A stretch of DNA of 64,000 nt from Siphlonurus alternatus (Eukaryota; Arthropoda; Insecta; Ephemeroptera; Siphlonuridae). The notes beneath the pieces were generated by a model. That model worked only from the letters and a program-made list of their open reading frames with translations. It was not told the DNA's origin and ran no database searches. This document shows positions 27,911-41,218 of the stretch, in pieces; position 1 is the stretch's first letter; each line of letters starts with the position of its first letter. A program made the position numbers and the translations under genes. The DNA is taken from positions 39,881,194 to 39,945,193 of the forward strand of contig OX463778.1 in assembly GCA_949825025.1 (NCBI GenBank). Reading direction: 5' to 3'.

Positions 27911-28242
27911 AATGGACAACATACATGAAAAATTTTTATTGCATAAATGAATAGAGGGTACCAAATTATGCTACTCTGAATTCTTTCAGATTTTTTTGAG
28001 ACCCAGAACTATTTTTAAATAATTATTGAAAGTGCGGCCACGCCCCCTGGAGGCGTCAATAGGCGTCCAGTCTCCATCCTTTTTATTAAGGCTGCAAGGG
28101 TGCCAACTGAAATCACAGGACTTTCAATAAATATTTAAAAATAGTTCCGGGTTTCAAAAAAATCTGAAAAAATTCAGAGTAGCATAATTTGGTACCATCT
28201 ATTCATTTCTGCAGTAAATTTTTTTCATGTATGTTGTCCATT
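27911..28242. mobile_element. palindromic MITE, family A copy 2
   Basis: The ends AATGGACAACATACATGAAAA and the reverse complement of TTTTCATGTATGTTGTCCATT are near-perfect inverted repeats. Pairing continues inward through the family A signature: AATAGAGGGTACCA, GCTACTCTGAATT, TTTCAGATTTTTTTGAGACC and ACTTTCAATAAAT. The centre is GC-richer (CACGCCCCCTGGAGGCGTC). The outer 15 bp differ from copy 1 while the subterminal arms match it, so copies 1 and 2 may be subfamilies with exchanged tips. There is no coding capacity. Confidence 0.8.
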
Positions 28243-31097
28243 GTATATGAAGTCTAAATTTTAATTGGTATTTTTTTCTTTTGCGTTTTTTAACATATTT
28301 TTTTTTTAAGAAATACAAATTCAGCTGAAAACAAACAAAACTGATGGTGTAGTTACCCCTTCCCCCTCTATTTTTTACTTTCTTTCCCTGCATCTAAAAC
28401 GCATTCGCTTGTCCAAATGATCTTTGTGATTTTATCTAACTGATTCTAACGAAGCATGTTACATTATAACAAAAATATGCACATGGTACAAAATAGAATC
28501 CAAGAAAATATTTGATAACCTCAGATGAGATACTCTGACAACGTTACATACTCTATTTGTAAAAGTTCTTACAACCTTACCTATATCCTTGTAACATTGT
28601 AATCCATTCAACTTACTCCTTGCATCCTAAAAGGCACCATGTTTGCATAGGCTTGCTTTGCTCTTTTTAGACATACTGACGACCTCTTTAGGCATAGGAT
28701 ATAAAAAAATTGAAGAAAAAATAGTTAAAATTTTTGTATTATAGTACGTTGTTTTTAATATTAAAATGTTATTTACTCCATATCTCAATTAAAATCTTGG
28801 TAATCAGTTTTCAATTTCAGAATGTTAATTGTAATACAACCACATTTTCAATCAAACATTTCATGCGTGTAAAATTGACTTGATTTATGCGTTTGCCATG
28901 AACTTAAGAGTGGTTGAGTGCAGAGAATCTTGTGACTCGTATATTAAAATCCTAGCATGTTAGAGACAGTTTGCCTTTGAGTTGATAAAGAAACCTGGGC
29001 TTGATTCAAGAACTTTACTTTGAAGTAGGTACTCTATAATATGTGGCTTTAACTCTATAACATTGTATCTCAAAATTAAGATTTATCAAGGCAGAAACTT
29101 ACTTTTGAGTTAATCACCTTATATATATAGCAAGATCAAGTAGAGCATATATCTTTACAGTATATTAAATTTTAACATGCAGATGATGAAGTAAAGATTT
29201 AAATCATTAATTTCTCATTGTAATAGATGAGCATATAACCGTTGTATAATATGAAATCTAGTGAATACACTAATATTTAAGTTAACTTGAAAATTAAATG
29301 AAGAAAATTTATATGTACAAAACATGATTATATTTCATCGTTGTATATTTCATATTATATAATGCTGTAGTTTGTGGGCTGAGATTCCATATTAACTCCT
29401 ATCAATATGAAGTAGTTAAATTAGCTTGAAGCACTCTGAGATATTTCCCCTGGTTACATTTAGTAACCTGTTAACATTTCCCAATGTAGATTTAACAAGT
29501 GAAATATTGAACTTACAACTTGAGATGAGGTATTTGAACATTTTGAACACGATTATTTTGTAATATATATCTTAAAATTGCAAAAGCGTCTTTGCACTCT
29601 TTGCCATGCAATGAGATTTTCCCCCCTGCTTTTTAAGGTATTTTAAATTTATAGCAACAAAATTTCTCAATCGCATTAAATATTATAGTACCATTTTTAT
29701 CTCTAAATTTATAAATTAATTTTATATATTAAAACATTGTGCATCAATTTTAATTTGATTTAAAAAAAATCTCTTTCTGGTATTGATTTTGCTTTAATAG
29801 AAATTAGAACCAAACTAAAGGCCATAAGAAAATGTAGAACACGATTGTGTCTGTTATTTATTTCATCCACTTAAGATTGTAGTTTTAGATCTAACCAGAG
29901 ATTATTTTCTCTTCATCGTATTACAAAGTTAATAGAGCGTGAGAATCTTATTATTATAAAACTTGTTGCTTTTTATTATTATTATTATTTTAACTTTACC
30001 AAGTAATTAATGTTGGCTAGACATATAACAAAACTTTTTAAAAAAATAAGTATTTTTATTTTAATAAATTGTTATGCTCACAGTGTTGTACAAAACACAC
30101 AAACATTTAAATTTTATTGTTGGTCATATAAAGTGTACATATAGAAGTTTTATTTTTTTTTCTATTTCTGTAGTTTTGTAGTGAGTTAGATGTCTGTAAA
30201 ACCGGATCCTGACGCCTTGTGGGTAATAATCTTACATTGTACTTGTAACAATTGCATGGCGCCTCAACTTAATCTGGTCAGTGGTATATAGAGGCGCCAC
30301 CCCCATTCTCTAAACTTAACCACGAGCATGTTCTATATACAAGGGTCGTTAGATTTAATATATTTTTCATCGTGTATGTTCGGAAATCCTCGGTTCGTGT
30401 TTCGCCAATCAAAAGGGTCGTAACAAACTGTTCACCAATGAGTGTAGACTTGACAAACACGATGAAAATAACATTGAATGTGAGGAGGGTGTAAAAATGA
30501 CCTCCCCCTCCAATCTGCACTGATCAAGTTAGAAGCGATCGTAATAAGGTTTACTTCTACACACTTCGCCCGCTCACTTCACCGCTCTTATTTTTATAGC
30601 TGACCCTTCATAAGAAAACTTTTTGTGTGTATGAGAGAGAGTTTTTGTCCTGTCATTTGGTGCTAGCATTAAGATTTTTATTATATTTATTTTTCTTCTT
30701 ATTACTAAGGTAACAATTTTAGTACGAAATATAAACTTAATTAAATTCTGTTTTATAATTGAAATAAAAAAGTAAACTCTTTGTTGACTTATCTTATAGA
30801 TTATTATCAAATTGTCTTTTTATGTTTCACATTAACAATCTTATTGTTTTTAAGATCTGTTTTCAAATTTCATACTCTTAGACATATAATAAAAAAAAAT
30901 TACATTATATAAAATAAAGATAACATAATTTATGTTTAAACTTAAATGTAGTAAAAGTAATTCTTTTTGGTTAGAGTTACTGTAATAAATATACGGAATT
31001 AGATAATGTTTGATATTTTAAAATTATAATAAAATTTTTAAGTAGTAGAATGATTTTAAACATTTTGTTTTTAGTTTTTTTTTTAAGTTATTGTTGC

Positions 31098-31193
<96 letters not shown>

Positions 31194-32813
31194 GGAAAAG
31201 GGGGGCGTACAACCATAAAGAAAGCCCCACTCGTTCCACCCCCACGATTTGCATCTACCATTTCCTGATACCAATTATCATGGCTGGTTGCAAACTTCCT
31301 GCTGCACACATCGCTTTATTTTTTTTTATTATTCTGGCTTCTCCATAACCATCACCATGGAAACATGTTCTGGGTCTGGACGTTCAATACATAAAATGAT
31401 ACCATCATATATACTTTTCTTTATAACATTTTTGAGGCAGCAAAGCATCTCCTATTCAATTCATACTATTTTGCCTCCACCAACTCTCTGCATACTATAT
31501 ATACGATTTTTATTTATAAGATACCATTGCTTGTTATCAATATATTTGAAAACTCCCTCAATGCTAGTAGAATTTTAGTTTTTCTGTCGTTAAATCGTCA
31601 TGACAACGTTTACACTGAAAAAATAAACATGTTAATTCTGCCATGAAATTTCGTTTATTTTTAAAGAAGTTGGAGATTAAGACATTAAGATTTATTGAAA
31701 TAAATCAATGGAACTCATGTACACGTGTATAAGATTGCATGAGAAGAATACAGGGTCTTATTATTACAGGTACTGACCCAGGTATACCTGAAACAAAAAC
31801 GACGTTAATTCCAACCACGTATGTAAACATGGGTTGTTTCCAATTTTGTCCGTGTCTTAAATTAGAAAACGTATGAACTATAAGTACACAACATGTTATG
31901 TACACTACCGCCTCTGTGTACACGTATACTACCTCCTAAATTGTGTAGACCAACTTCGTATATGTAGGTTCCCTGTAACATGCTATCTTGTAATATCACT
32001 GATGATTTATTACATCTAACTGTAATAGAATATAAACTAATTTTATGAGAACTGAAGTTTTTTACTGAAAATATATTTTATCTTTCAATAGATTAAAATA
32101 ACGATCATAAATTCAATAAATTGACTCAATATTGTAAATAGTTGGCTTTTATAATAATTATAATATAATGTGAATTAACTCAAAATGTAGATTATTAATT
32201 AATATATTTTAATAATAACATATACTACGTGTAAATAGTAAGTATTTGAAGCAAATAATTACATATTTATAGTGTTTGAAATAAATTAAGTATTCAAATT
32301 TTATAGCTCACGTTTATTAAGCAAATAATAAATTTGTTTTGTTATTTGTTTCAAATATTCAATACATGACCTATGTGAATAAAATGGCACACATTTAATT
32401 TTCAATTGATTTAAATTTTATTGATTATTTTTTCATGATTCTATAAATAAATTCCTATGACGTATAACAACACATATATATGTACACAAGCACACAATAA
32501 CGTATATTCACTATTTATATAATATTTGTGTTCTATATTATTCCTCTATTCCTCTCTAAAATGTCATCATATTTATTACAAATAAATTTAATATTTAATT
32601 TTATCAATTCAATTCTTATGCATAAATTATTTCCTTTTGAACGTATAACATCATTACTACCTATTATATGATATATTCCTTCTCTAGATACCATATCAAA
32701 ACATAATAATATCATTGAAGGGGAATGTATACAGTAGAAAGACATCAGTAAACATGAAGTTGTTATTGTACACTAGGAATACTGATGAAGGGGGTGTGTT
32801 TTCTGTTCAACAG
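28243..32813. other. AT-rich non-coding DNA upstream of the start exon
   Basis: No gene is supported. The stretch includes a GC-richer islet at about 30190-30580 and the AG microsatellite at 31101-31191. The last 25 bases form the acceptor of the next exon (GTGTGTTTTCTGTTCAACAG). Because that exon starts with an acceptor, this stretch is presumably the 3' part of an intron in the 5' UTR of the gene. Confidence 0.5.
31101..31191. repeat. (AG)n microsatellite, about 91 bp
   Basis: An AG dinucleotide tract. Several overlapping Arg-Glu and Leu-Ser frames across it are artefacts. Confidence 0.97.
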
Positions 32814-32954
32814 GTTCTCTACTTTCTACGTATGAGTAATCCTCGTCAAGAAGATGATATCGCCTTCTCTACAACGATACCAGCGCCACGGTGAACAAAA
32901 AAGACAACTTATTCGGTGAAAGATAGGCGGCGAAGAAGCATCAACGCAGGCGCA
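32814..32954 (+). other. 5' UTR part of start exon, with in-frame upstream ORF
   Basis: The acceptor at 32811-32813 (CAG after TGTGTTTTCTGTTCAA) starts this exon. All three frames stop before the main ATG, so the segment reads as untranslated leader. It contains an upstream ORF of 20 codons (ATG 32832, TGA 32892-32894; begins MSNPRQEDD). That ORF is in the same frame as the main ORF. Between its TGA and the main ATG are 20 further open codons rich in Lys and Arg, including SVKDRRRRS. The uORF may repress translation. Alternatively, TGA readthrough or an error in the assembly at 32892 would extend the protein upstream. Confidence 0.5.
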
Positions 32955-33282
32955 ATGGATGCTTCTCTTGGTGGTAGAAGGGCTCGCAGTAGTAGCGGGG
33001 GTAGTGCGGGGCTACTTGCTAGCAACTCAGCTACCACGGTAGCAGCAGCAGCAGCAGCGACCAGTGTATCTGGTGGCGCCGGCAACACAGGCACCACTGG
33101 TAGATTGCGGCGCCAACGAAGTCGCGAGTGGCGGGATCGTCAGTACAGCACCTCTGAGGAAGAGCGTGAGGCTGCGGCCGCGGCCAACAGTTTACTCACC
33201 GCGGCGGCTAGGAAGCAGAGGAGCAGTCCTACCCCTGCGGTGTACAACTCCATAACTAACTCGGTGCTCACAGGATACTCGA
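32955..33282 (+). CDS. coding exon 1 of large gene, probable teneurin intracellular N-terminus
   Basis: The frame starts at ATG 32955 in good context (G at -3, G at +4) and ends in a GTAAGT donor at 33283, phase 1, giving 109 codons plus one base. The protein is cytoplasmic in style: MDASLGGRRARSSSGG, a six-Ala run, then an Arg-rich block RLRRQRSREWRDR and the acidic YSTSEEERE, then more Ala. An Arg/Lys-rich segment followed by Y-[ST]-S and acidic residues also opens the intracellular domain of vertebrate teneurins, type II membrane adhesion proteins of neurons. GC content is far above the flanks. The split codon A|GT (Ser) joins perfectly to the exon at 46070. Coding status is well supported; the family name is inferred from short motifs only. 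Other large neuronal or scaffold proteins with disordered N-termini remain possible. Confidence 0.8.
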
Positions 33283-33509
33283 GTAAGTACCAAGCACGTG
33301 ATTCGCACGTCTTCTCGTGTTTCTAGTTTACTTTAGAGTTAATTAGTAAAAAAAAAAAAAAAAAAATCATTCTCTGATGTTTGCTGTAGGGAAGTCAATA
33401 CAAAAAAATCTAGTTGTTATTGCATGTTATATTTGTGGTATACACTTCAATAAATTTTGTTTAAATGTTTAAAACTGTCAATCACAAAAGAAAAAAACAA
33501 TATATATTT

Positions 33510-33512
<3 letters not shown>

Positions 33513-33550
<38 letters not shown>
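33513..33550. repeat. (AT)n microsatellite
   Basis: A short AT tract with one interruption. Confidence 0.85.
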
Positions 33551-33551
<1 letters not shown>

Positions 33552-34234
33552 CCGTTCAATTGTAAATAAAGTCAAATGCTCTGGGGAAAGCAACGTTTAT
33601 ACTTTTTATTTGTATGTTAGTATTTACATTGTTTGTAAAACTTTGAAACAAATTGTAAAAACGAAACATTTTTTAATTTGTTTTAAAATAGTGGTTTTAT
33701 ATAATATTTGCTTTTAAATATTATCAATATTAACAAAATAAAATAAAAACGTGAAAAACAAATAATTTATTTATCAAAATAGCTCAAAAGCTACATTTAT
33801 GGAAATGTTTGCTATTAATATGTTCAAATAGAATCAAATTAAAATATTATATCTTTGACATATCAGCCGTATAAATATGTTATTTTTATATTATATTAAG
33901 TTTATTTTCACATTATCTAAAAATAAAAACAAATGAAAACAAATGAAAACAAAAAATAGTTAGACTTTTGAAATAAAACTAATTAAGATACAAAAACTAT
34001 ATATTACATACATATTGATACATAAAAGAACACACAGTTTATACTTTTAAATAAAACATGACATCAAAGTACTAAACCCAACTGCAAATAAGATACACTC
34101 GCTCGGATCTCGGTAACGTCCAATGACTGGATAATCGTTGGGTAACGTCAGCAACGCATTTCCTTGCGTGTGAGGAGGTTGCCGCGGGGCACGTTACTTG
34201 TCACGGCATGGAGTTTCAGGTGCCTTCAATGCAA

Positions 34235-34368
34235 AGCCGGTATTGCACGATACAATTTTGCATACAATTTTTCCCAACAAGAAAACTTGAACTCCATTTG
34301 TTTGTATGGAGATAAAATTTTCTTGCAAGGAAAAATTGTATACAAAATTGTATTATGTAATACCGGTG
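34235..34368. mobile_element. foldback MITE, family B
   Basis: The left arm begins GCCGGTATTGCACGATACAA and continues TTTTGCATACAATTTTTCC. The right arm is its near-exact reverse complement, ending ACAAAATTGTATTATGTAAT-ACCGGTG. The arms are about 50 bp each. The centre carries its own small inverted repeat (CTCCAT...ATGGAG), so the whole 134 bp can fold into one hairpin. There is no coding capacity. The ends are clear, but I could not identify a target duplication. Confidence 0.75.
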
Positions 34369-37300
34369 TTTTTAACACTGAAGTTAATAATAAAGCAGTA
34401 TCTATAGTCTGCTGAATAGTAAAGTTGTCGAGTGCCATGAGACAGTCCGACAATACACCAGAGCTAATCCACCATTCTTTATATACTGTAGAGGATTAGC
34501 CCTGCCTTGCACTGATCGAGAGCGCTGTCCGGTACTACTAGTAGTATTCTATTTTCAGTTGCATACCTACACTAATGACAGCTCTTTTTGCCTCCTCCAA
34601 AATTAAAAATCTTTGTCTTTTACAAATCATAGACCCTGAAAGTCAAGCAGGCTTACTGTCTCGAGCAGATAAAGCAACAATGTTTTTACAGAGAAATGAA
34701 AAATTGGATTTTAAAAATTGTGAGATTTATTGCATAAAAAAATGAAATTTTTGCGGAGATATGCACTATCCAGATAAAAGGCAACAACATGATCCCTTTT
34801 AGAAGCTTCATTCTTAATTAGGGACTAAGAATATAAAATAGGGGATCAGCATTGGGATTGAATGCCTAAATGCTATCTAGTTTTAGGTTTTGTAATTAAG
34901 TTTTAGTGTTTTCAACAAAACATGAGACTGTCTCTTTTTGTGCAAATATGCGATTGCGTACTCATAATTTTTCTTCTTTGCATCATTCGTATTTTATATT
35001 ACCATTCAATGAAGACTCCTTGTATTTATATTTACATTTTAATCCATCGAGTACTCTGCCAACATGCATGGGTTACGTTGTTTTTAATTAATTAAAAATC
35101 ATATCCTGCACTTAATGTATCATAAAAAAAATATAAAATAATGTGGAGAGAATTCGTCATGCAAAAATTAAAAACTTTTAGTATTAACTATGGTAAAAAA
35201 AAAGAGTGCGTTTTTTTCCCCACAAATAAAACATCATTTGTACTTGCAATTATTACCCCCTCTAAAAGGTTTGCTCACTCAGCTGCAGCGTGCAGCTAGC
35301 TCCATTTCCCGTCCTTCCTGTACAGGCGTACTTACTTCATGATTATCATACATCGTTATAATCCAACCTGCCTGACGTTTAATCGATGCGCTATGAATTA
35401 TGCATTGCTGCATCTGCAAGCACTTATGCATATCCGAGGATCGAATCAAATCTGATGTATAATAAATAAACTTACATGAAATCTAATTAGCTTTGCTTTA
35501 TGTGAACTAGATCATTGCATGGAATACAATAGTTCCCAGATCATTTTGCATGAATTCAAACATTAATTTTTGTCTAAATAAAAATTTACGAGAGTACCAA
35601 TTAATTTGAGTTAGAATTAATTGGTTTTACAAATAGATAAATGCATTTTAAAAAGTTTTAAATTTTGATATCTTCAAAATTGAAAAAAAAAAATGTTAAA
35701 ATATAAGACAATAAACAAAAATGCAATAAAGCAAATAATAATAAAAAAGCCCGAGCAAGTTTTTTCTTACTTCATATATTAAACTCTGTCTTTTATATAC
35801 AAATAAAAACATGGAGCTTTTAGTTGTTTTTTTATATTATTTTATATATAACCAGATGTGTGATAAGTATGCAATATGAACTGTATATTATATAAATTCA
35901 TAAAAATAAAACTTAATAGGCTAATATAATACATAGCTTTAAGGCATTTACTTTATAGTGACTCTCACTCTGTATATAATATGTAGCAGTACAGTATATA
36001 TATTGGCAATTCTATTAGCCATAATAATCGAGTGAGGTTTTTTACTAAAGCAATAAAACGTTGGCTCGGAGACTCTAGACTAAGTCCATGTGATATTGGA
36101 GAACATTTTTCCTGGCACCCACTTATCCTGAGATACGACTCCTTTTTTTTCTCTCCAAGACCGCCACAACACAAAACTATGGGCTAGTCTCTGTTTCCAT
36201 AGCTACCATCCCGCGTCTTCTTTACTGCAATAACAAGCAAAAAGTATAAAATATAAAGAGTATATAACATAATGTCTTTCGTCTACTTGTTATTGTTACT
36301 TTAGCTCAAATCCAGTTTGTTTTTCATTTTATTTCTAGGTGTGCAAGTAAGTGTGTATTGCATTCGTTCATATTATACTCTTTTATATATATAAAGAAAT
36401 ACAGAAAAATATAAGTAATAACAAAAATAATCTTTGAAAACTAGTTACTAACATAGTTAGAAAACTATATATAATATAATATATATATATTTAAAGTTTA
36501 TTTTATAATTTTTTTTATTCATTCTTAAAAAGTAGGATAGCAAACGCTACATGAAATTACAAAGTTCACCATTTTCTTTTCAAGTTGTAAAAGAATTTTT
36601 TTATATAATCATACAAAAGAGTTACTTTACTTTATGGAAAAAGATTCAAAAGTTACAAGAATAAAAAATTACTTTTATGCAACCAATGTATATATATATA
36701 TTTTTTTTTCAAATGCATTTATATGCATGAACAAAAATAATGATTCTTATTGTGAGTTCTAAGAAATAATTAAACGAACAGGTAGAGTACTGTTCTACTT
36801 TCTTATCATTCTTCATCGTAGAAAATTATTGAGATCATACTAAAATAAATCTTGAGCATTACTTGCCCTAGATCAAAAGTCAAAAGTATATTACTTTGAA
36901 ATTGATATTTATTCTTTGTTAAAACATAACACTTAAGAGTACTTAACCTAAAAAAACACGAAATACTCAGGACAGTGTTCTCTACGTATTATTTCTGCAT
37001 CATATTTCTTATAAGAACCTATTAATCCATACAGTCTCCTTATATTATTCCTCTCATCTCAAAGGAAGATGGAGAAGGCACAAAAAATATATCTTAGACG
37101 TAGAGAAAAAAATGGCAAGTGCTTAAATTTTAACCCTTGGAATAATTCTATAAATACACCTGCGAGTGCAAACCTAATTGTATTTCATGACACGACTTAT
37201 CTCAATATTAAAGTCTATCTCAAAACATTGGCGTCATAAAGTTAGTGCGCCCCATAGTAGTAACTGCTAGAACTACATGCGTCTGGCGAGGATTGCTGTA

Positions 37301-37810
37301 CATGATAAACATTGTAAAATCATGTAAATGCGCTATCAGTAGCCACAGAATAATTTTATAGAAATTACAACACCATAATTAGTTGTCAAATACTTTCGGA
37401 CAAATATAAAAAAATATTTCAACTTCGTAAGTGATTTCTTTCCTATATATTTGATATTTTTTGTGATTCTCCCCATGCTATAGGTATTGCCGTATCCTCG
37501 ATGCAAAGAGCAAAATTTGTAGAAGTCAGCGCCATCTCTTGGTCCTTTATGTCCTCTATATAATCTGACGGAAAAGTAATACCTTAGAACAAAATAAATA
37601 TTTCTTCCAAGTTAAAAAAAAAATAAATAAAATACGATTCCATACATGTAATGTTTTATTTTTTGTCACACTGCGCCAGTTGTAGTAGCTCACAAAACAC
37701 AGTGCGATGAGAAAATCATGAGCGAGTTTGGATGCACGAGACGGTACAAAAAACGAGTGGCACGATCGCGCAATCAGACGAAGCTAATGTCTACCACAAA
37801 GCCAAGCATT

Positions 37811-37882
37811 GAGATGCGAACCCAGGCCCCTTCGCCGCAGATCTAATCTCTCGGATGTAACTCGAACCACTATGTAGCCAGC
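37811..37882 (-). repeat. tRNA-derived SINE head, minus strand
   Basis: Read on the minus strand, TGGCTACATAGTGGTT (37880-37865) matches an RNA polymerase III A box with a small insertion. About 40 bases later, CCTGGGTTCGCATCTC (37826-37811) matches a B box. The intervening CTGCGGCGAAGGGG is the sort of sequence seen between the boxes of tRNA-derived SINEs. The body would extend to lower coordinates, where a GC-richer segment runs to about 37670. No clear poly-A tail was found. Confidence 0.55.
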
Positions 37883-38091
37883 TTTGGAATTGCTGCAGGC
37901 TGCTACTGCAAGAACAAAAAAATAAAAGTGAGCTGTAGTTTTATTACACATGACGTCACACAGCCGTAAACCGTGGCTTATGCCTCGAGAGACACATTCT
38001 TGCATATTTCTTCAAAACTAAAGAAGTATAATAAAAATATATTACAAACTTTTATAAGAACAGTGATTTATCAATTTTTTATGTTTTTATT

Positions 38092-38094
<3 letters not shown>

Positions 38095-38186
<92 letters not shown>
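38095..38186. repeat. (AT)n microsatellite, about 92 bp
   Basis: A pure AT dinucleotide tract. Confidence 0.97.
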
Positions 38187-38188
<2 letters not shown>

Positions 38189-38817
38189 ATAGTCAAGAAC
38201 ACTTAAATAAAAATTTCATCATACAGTTTTAAAACTAAATTCATTTTTTTGCTCCATTTTTTTGTTTTCAATTTTAATAAGGTGTAAATTTGATTCCTTC
38301 CTGTATTATGTTAATGTTACGATGCTTTACAGTAAAAGCTCAAAATTGTGGTATTAATATTTGTTATTTGCTTAGAGAAATTGTTTAAATATCCAGGCTT
38401 TTATAATAGTCATACAGTTGCAGAATGTAATTAATTTATATATTTTTCCTTTTTTTATCATTTTTTTTTATATCAACTAATTAATTTCACCTACAGTCTG
38501 TAAAATTAGAGATTTAGAGCTAATAATCACTCTTTTATTGAGTGCGTGACATTTTCTGCAATTAGAGCATGGGTATCTACATATTATGTCATTTCAAGCA
38601 TGCGGGCGTATCTATGCTGCACGGGTAAAGTTCGTTGTTCTGAAGTGTAAAGAAAAAAGGGCAAGCATGATGCATTGTTTGTTTTGTATCAAGTTTTATC
38701 TATCTATCAAGTTTTATGTGACACTTCTATTAATAGAGTTGATATTTTAATTAATTTTACATCATAAATATAATCATATAGATAATATAGTAGCATAAAT
38801 TATATAATAACCTTTAT

Positions 38818-39276
38818 TCAAATTAGCATTGATATACATAGAAATTTGAAAGTTGTAAATCCACTTGTTGCATAAAATCTAAGCTTCTTATAGTGAGCAC
38901 CAGAGGTCAGTTGTGACTGGAGGAGAAGAAATTCACGAAGTTTGTTAGGCCAATTTCTTAGTCGAGCAGATTTACTTGTTGTTAAAGTTTTGGGATGTGC
39001 GAGATAAGTAAGTGTGCGGTAATCTGAGAGCTGCTGGGAATAACACAACTTTGTTTCTTGCGGGTCATTTGAAGCAGCAGCTGGCACGAACTCAGCCAAA
39101 ACACGACACACTATGCAAATTTTAGACAAATTACATCGATTACAATGTAACAAGCTGAGAACTCGAATTAAATTAAAACAAACTTCGTAGAAATTTTTAA
39201 TCTGAATGAGATTTATAGGAAAAAAACTGCAGTGATAAGTAAAAGATATCAAATTTTTGTTGATTTTGATTAACAT
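38818..39276 (-). other. unassigned 152-codon open frame
   Basis: This is the longest low-repeat open frame on the minus strand. Its first half is hydrophobic and Cys-containing (HCNRCNLSKICIVC); its second half is polar (SARLRNWPNKLREF). I recognise no family. The first in-frame codons are AT-rich and look non-coding, and no convincing acceptor or TATA element is visible. Local GC is only slightly raised, so a chance open frame is quite possible. It could also be a decayed mobile-element gene or an exon of a nested gene. Confidence 0.2.
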
Positions 39277-41192
39277 CTAAAATATGTAATTTGATATAGT
39301 AAGAATAATTTAATTTGAATTTATTTCAATTATTATATAATTATAATTTTTTTACTATACTATTTATATTTTACAGTACCGTTAAATGTTTAAATTCAAT
39401 TTTAGTTAGCGTTGTTTCGTTTAATTAATAAAACATTTTATAATAAAATTTAGAAAACATTTTTCTTTCATGCGTTAATTAAGACGATGAAAACAAAATA
39501 TAATATATAATTAACAATTACGCTTTCTTACTTGGATAATTTGAATGTAAATTTTTCAGATTATAGTTACATCTATTAAAGTGACTTGCAAAAACTCATT
39601 ATAAACAGAGTCAGCAAGTAAAGATAAAGTCTATAAATACCATGGAATAATTTTTACTATCTTGTTTCTTTTTACATTGTTATTTTCACGAGAAATTAAA
39701 CCATCGTTGCATTATCTCACGTTAAGTGAGTTCGTTCTAGCTCATTACTTGCGCCCTTAATTTCCACCCCCTCCCTCAAATGTTGTCTTAGTATCTTATT
39801 GCATATCTCCCTTAGTAACTCTGACATAATCAAACATTACATGTAGGGATAAAAAAATATGTTTTTAGTGAAAATAGTTCATTTTATATAAGTATAGAAT
39901 CTTCGTTTGATCTATTGTATATATATAAAAAAAGAAAAAAATATCTAACTTTGAAAAAGGATTTTTACTCTTCATATTCAATAGAAATATAATCCATAAT
40001 ATATCTTCTTTATAAAAAAAAAATATATATATATTGAGATATTATCATATTGAATTGAATTTATTTGTTGACGTCAGATATACCAAGAAGTTCTTGGAAC
40101 GTTTATAATATAAATATATATATATATATAATAAAGTCGTTGCATAATATATTTATTAAAAAAATATAACTTAAAAAAAAACGTGGAATGTCTTATTAGT
40201 CTCATTTTTCATTCAATTCAATGTGTATATTTTTATCTCAAATATTAATATTAGTAAAGAAGTCATAAAATGATAAAAATAGCCTAAATCTCGCCCTCAA
40301 TAAAGACGATTTTATTTATTTATTTATTTTATTTAAAATTTATGTAATTTAATCGTTATAACTCGAATAGAAATTTATCACATATATATAATGATGTGAT
40401 AAAGAGAACGTAAAATACAAGAACTAAAAAAAAATCTTATAACATTATTTTAATATATCATGTACAGTAATGATCATTTTGTATTTCCTATTAAGTAATA
40501 ACCTATTCAACTTGGCATTAATGTATAACATGTTTCTAATAACATTCTACTTAACTTATCTATTAATTTTAATTATAAAATAACATTATAACAATTTATA
40601 TTGCAGTAGAGTTAAGCTTGTATAATATATATTGAATTGTCTCATCAATTGCTGTAGTATGTCCTCTTGTTTCTATCTATATATAGACCCTTTTGCCTGG
40701 AGTCTTCTTAGTCCTTAGATAAGGGTTGTGGAGAACGGCTGCAGTAGTATATAGGAGCTAGAGCGCTTGGCTGCCCTGGTAATTGGAAACCTCTGGCTTG
40801 GAAAGATCGCACTGGTCAGAGGGTCACCATTCACATCTTTGTGTCTATCTCAAAAGCACGGACTAGTATGTAGTAGATAGGAGGAGACTCTAGTAGTATG
40901 TTTGTATGGAGAGAGAATATATCAAGGGGGAGAAAACACACAGGGAAATGATTTATTGTTCTGCTTCGCGGGTCACTCAATACATATAATATAAAGGCTC
41001 CCTTTTCTATCATTCTCTCACACTTACACTAATAGAGTTCACATATTATAGAAATGTATCAAAATAATTAATGATTGTAACTATATGGGTTTTTTTTCCC
41101 TCTATGTTGGTTTATATATAGTAAAAAGAAAAAAAAATGTAATTTATAGTTTGTTTTTTATATGAATGATTCATAGATTTGTCCAGTTTTCC

Positions 41193-41218
41193 TATATATA
41201 TATATATATATATATATA
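41193..41218. repeat. (TA)n microsatellite
   Basis: A TA tract of about 26 bp. Confidence 0.9.

Noticed and set aside
31024..31348. Arg-Glu and Leu-Ser frames on both strands
   Set aside because: Translation of the (AG)n microsatellite in several frames.
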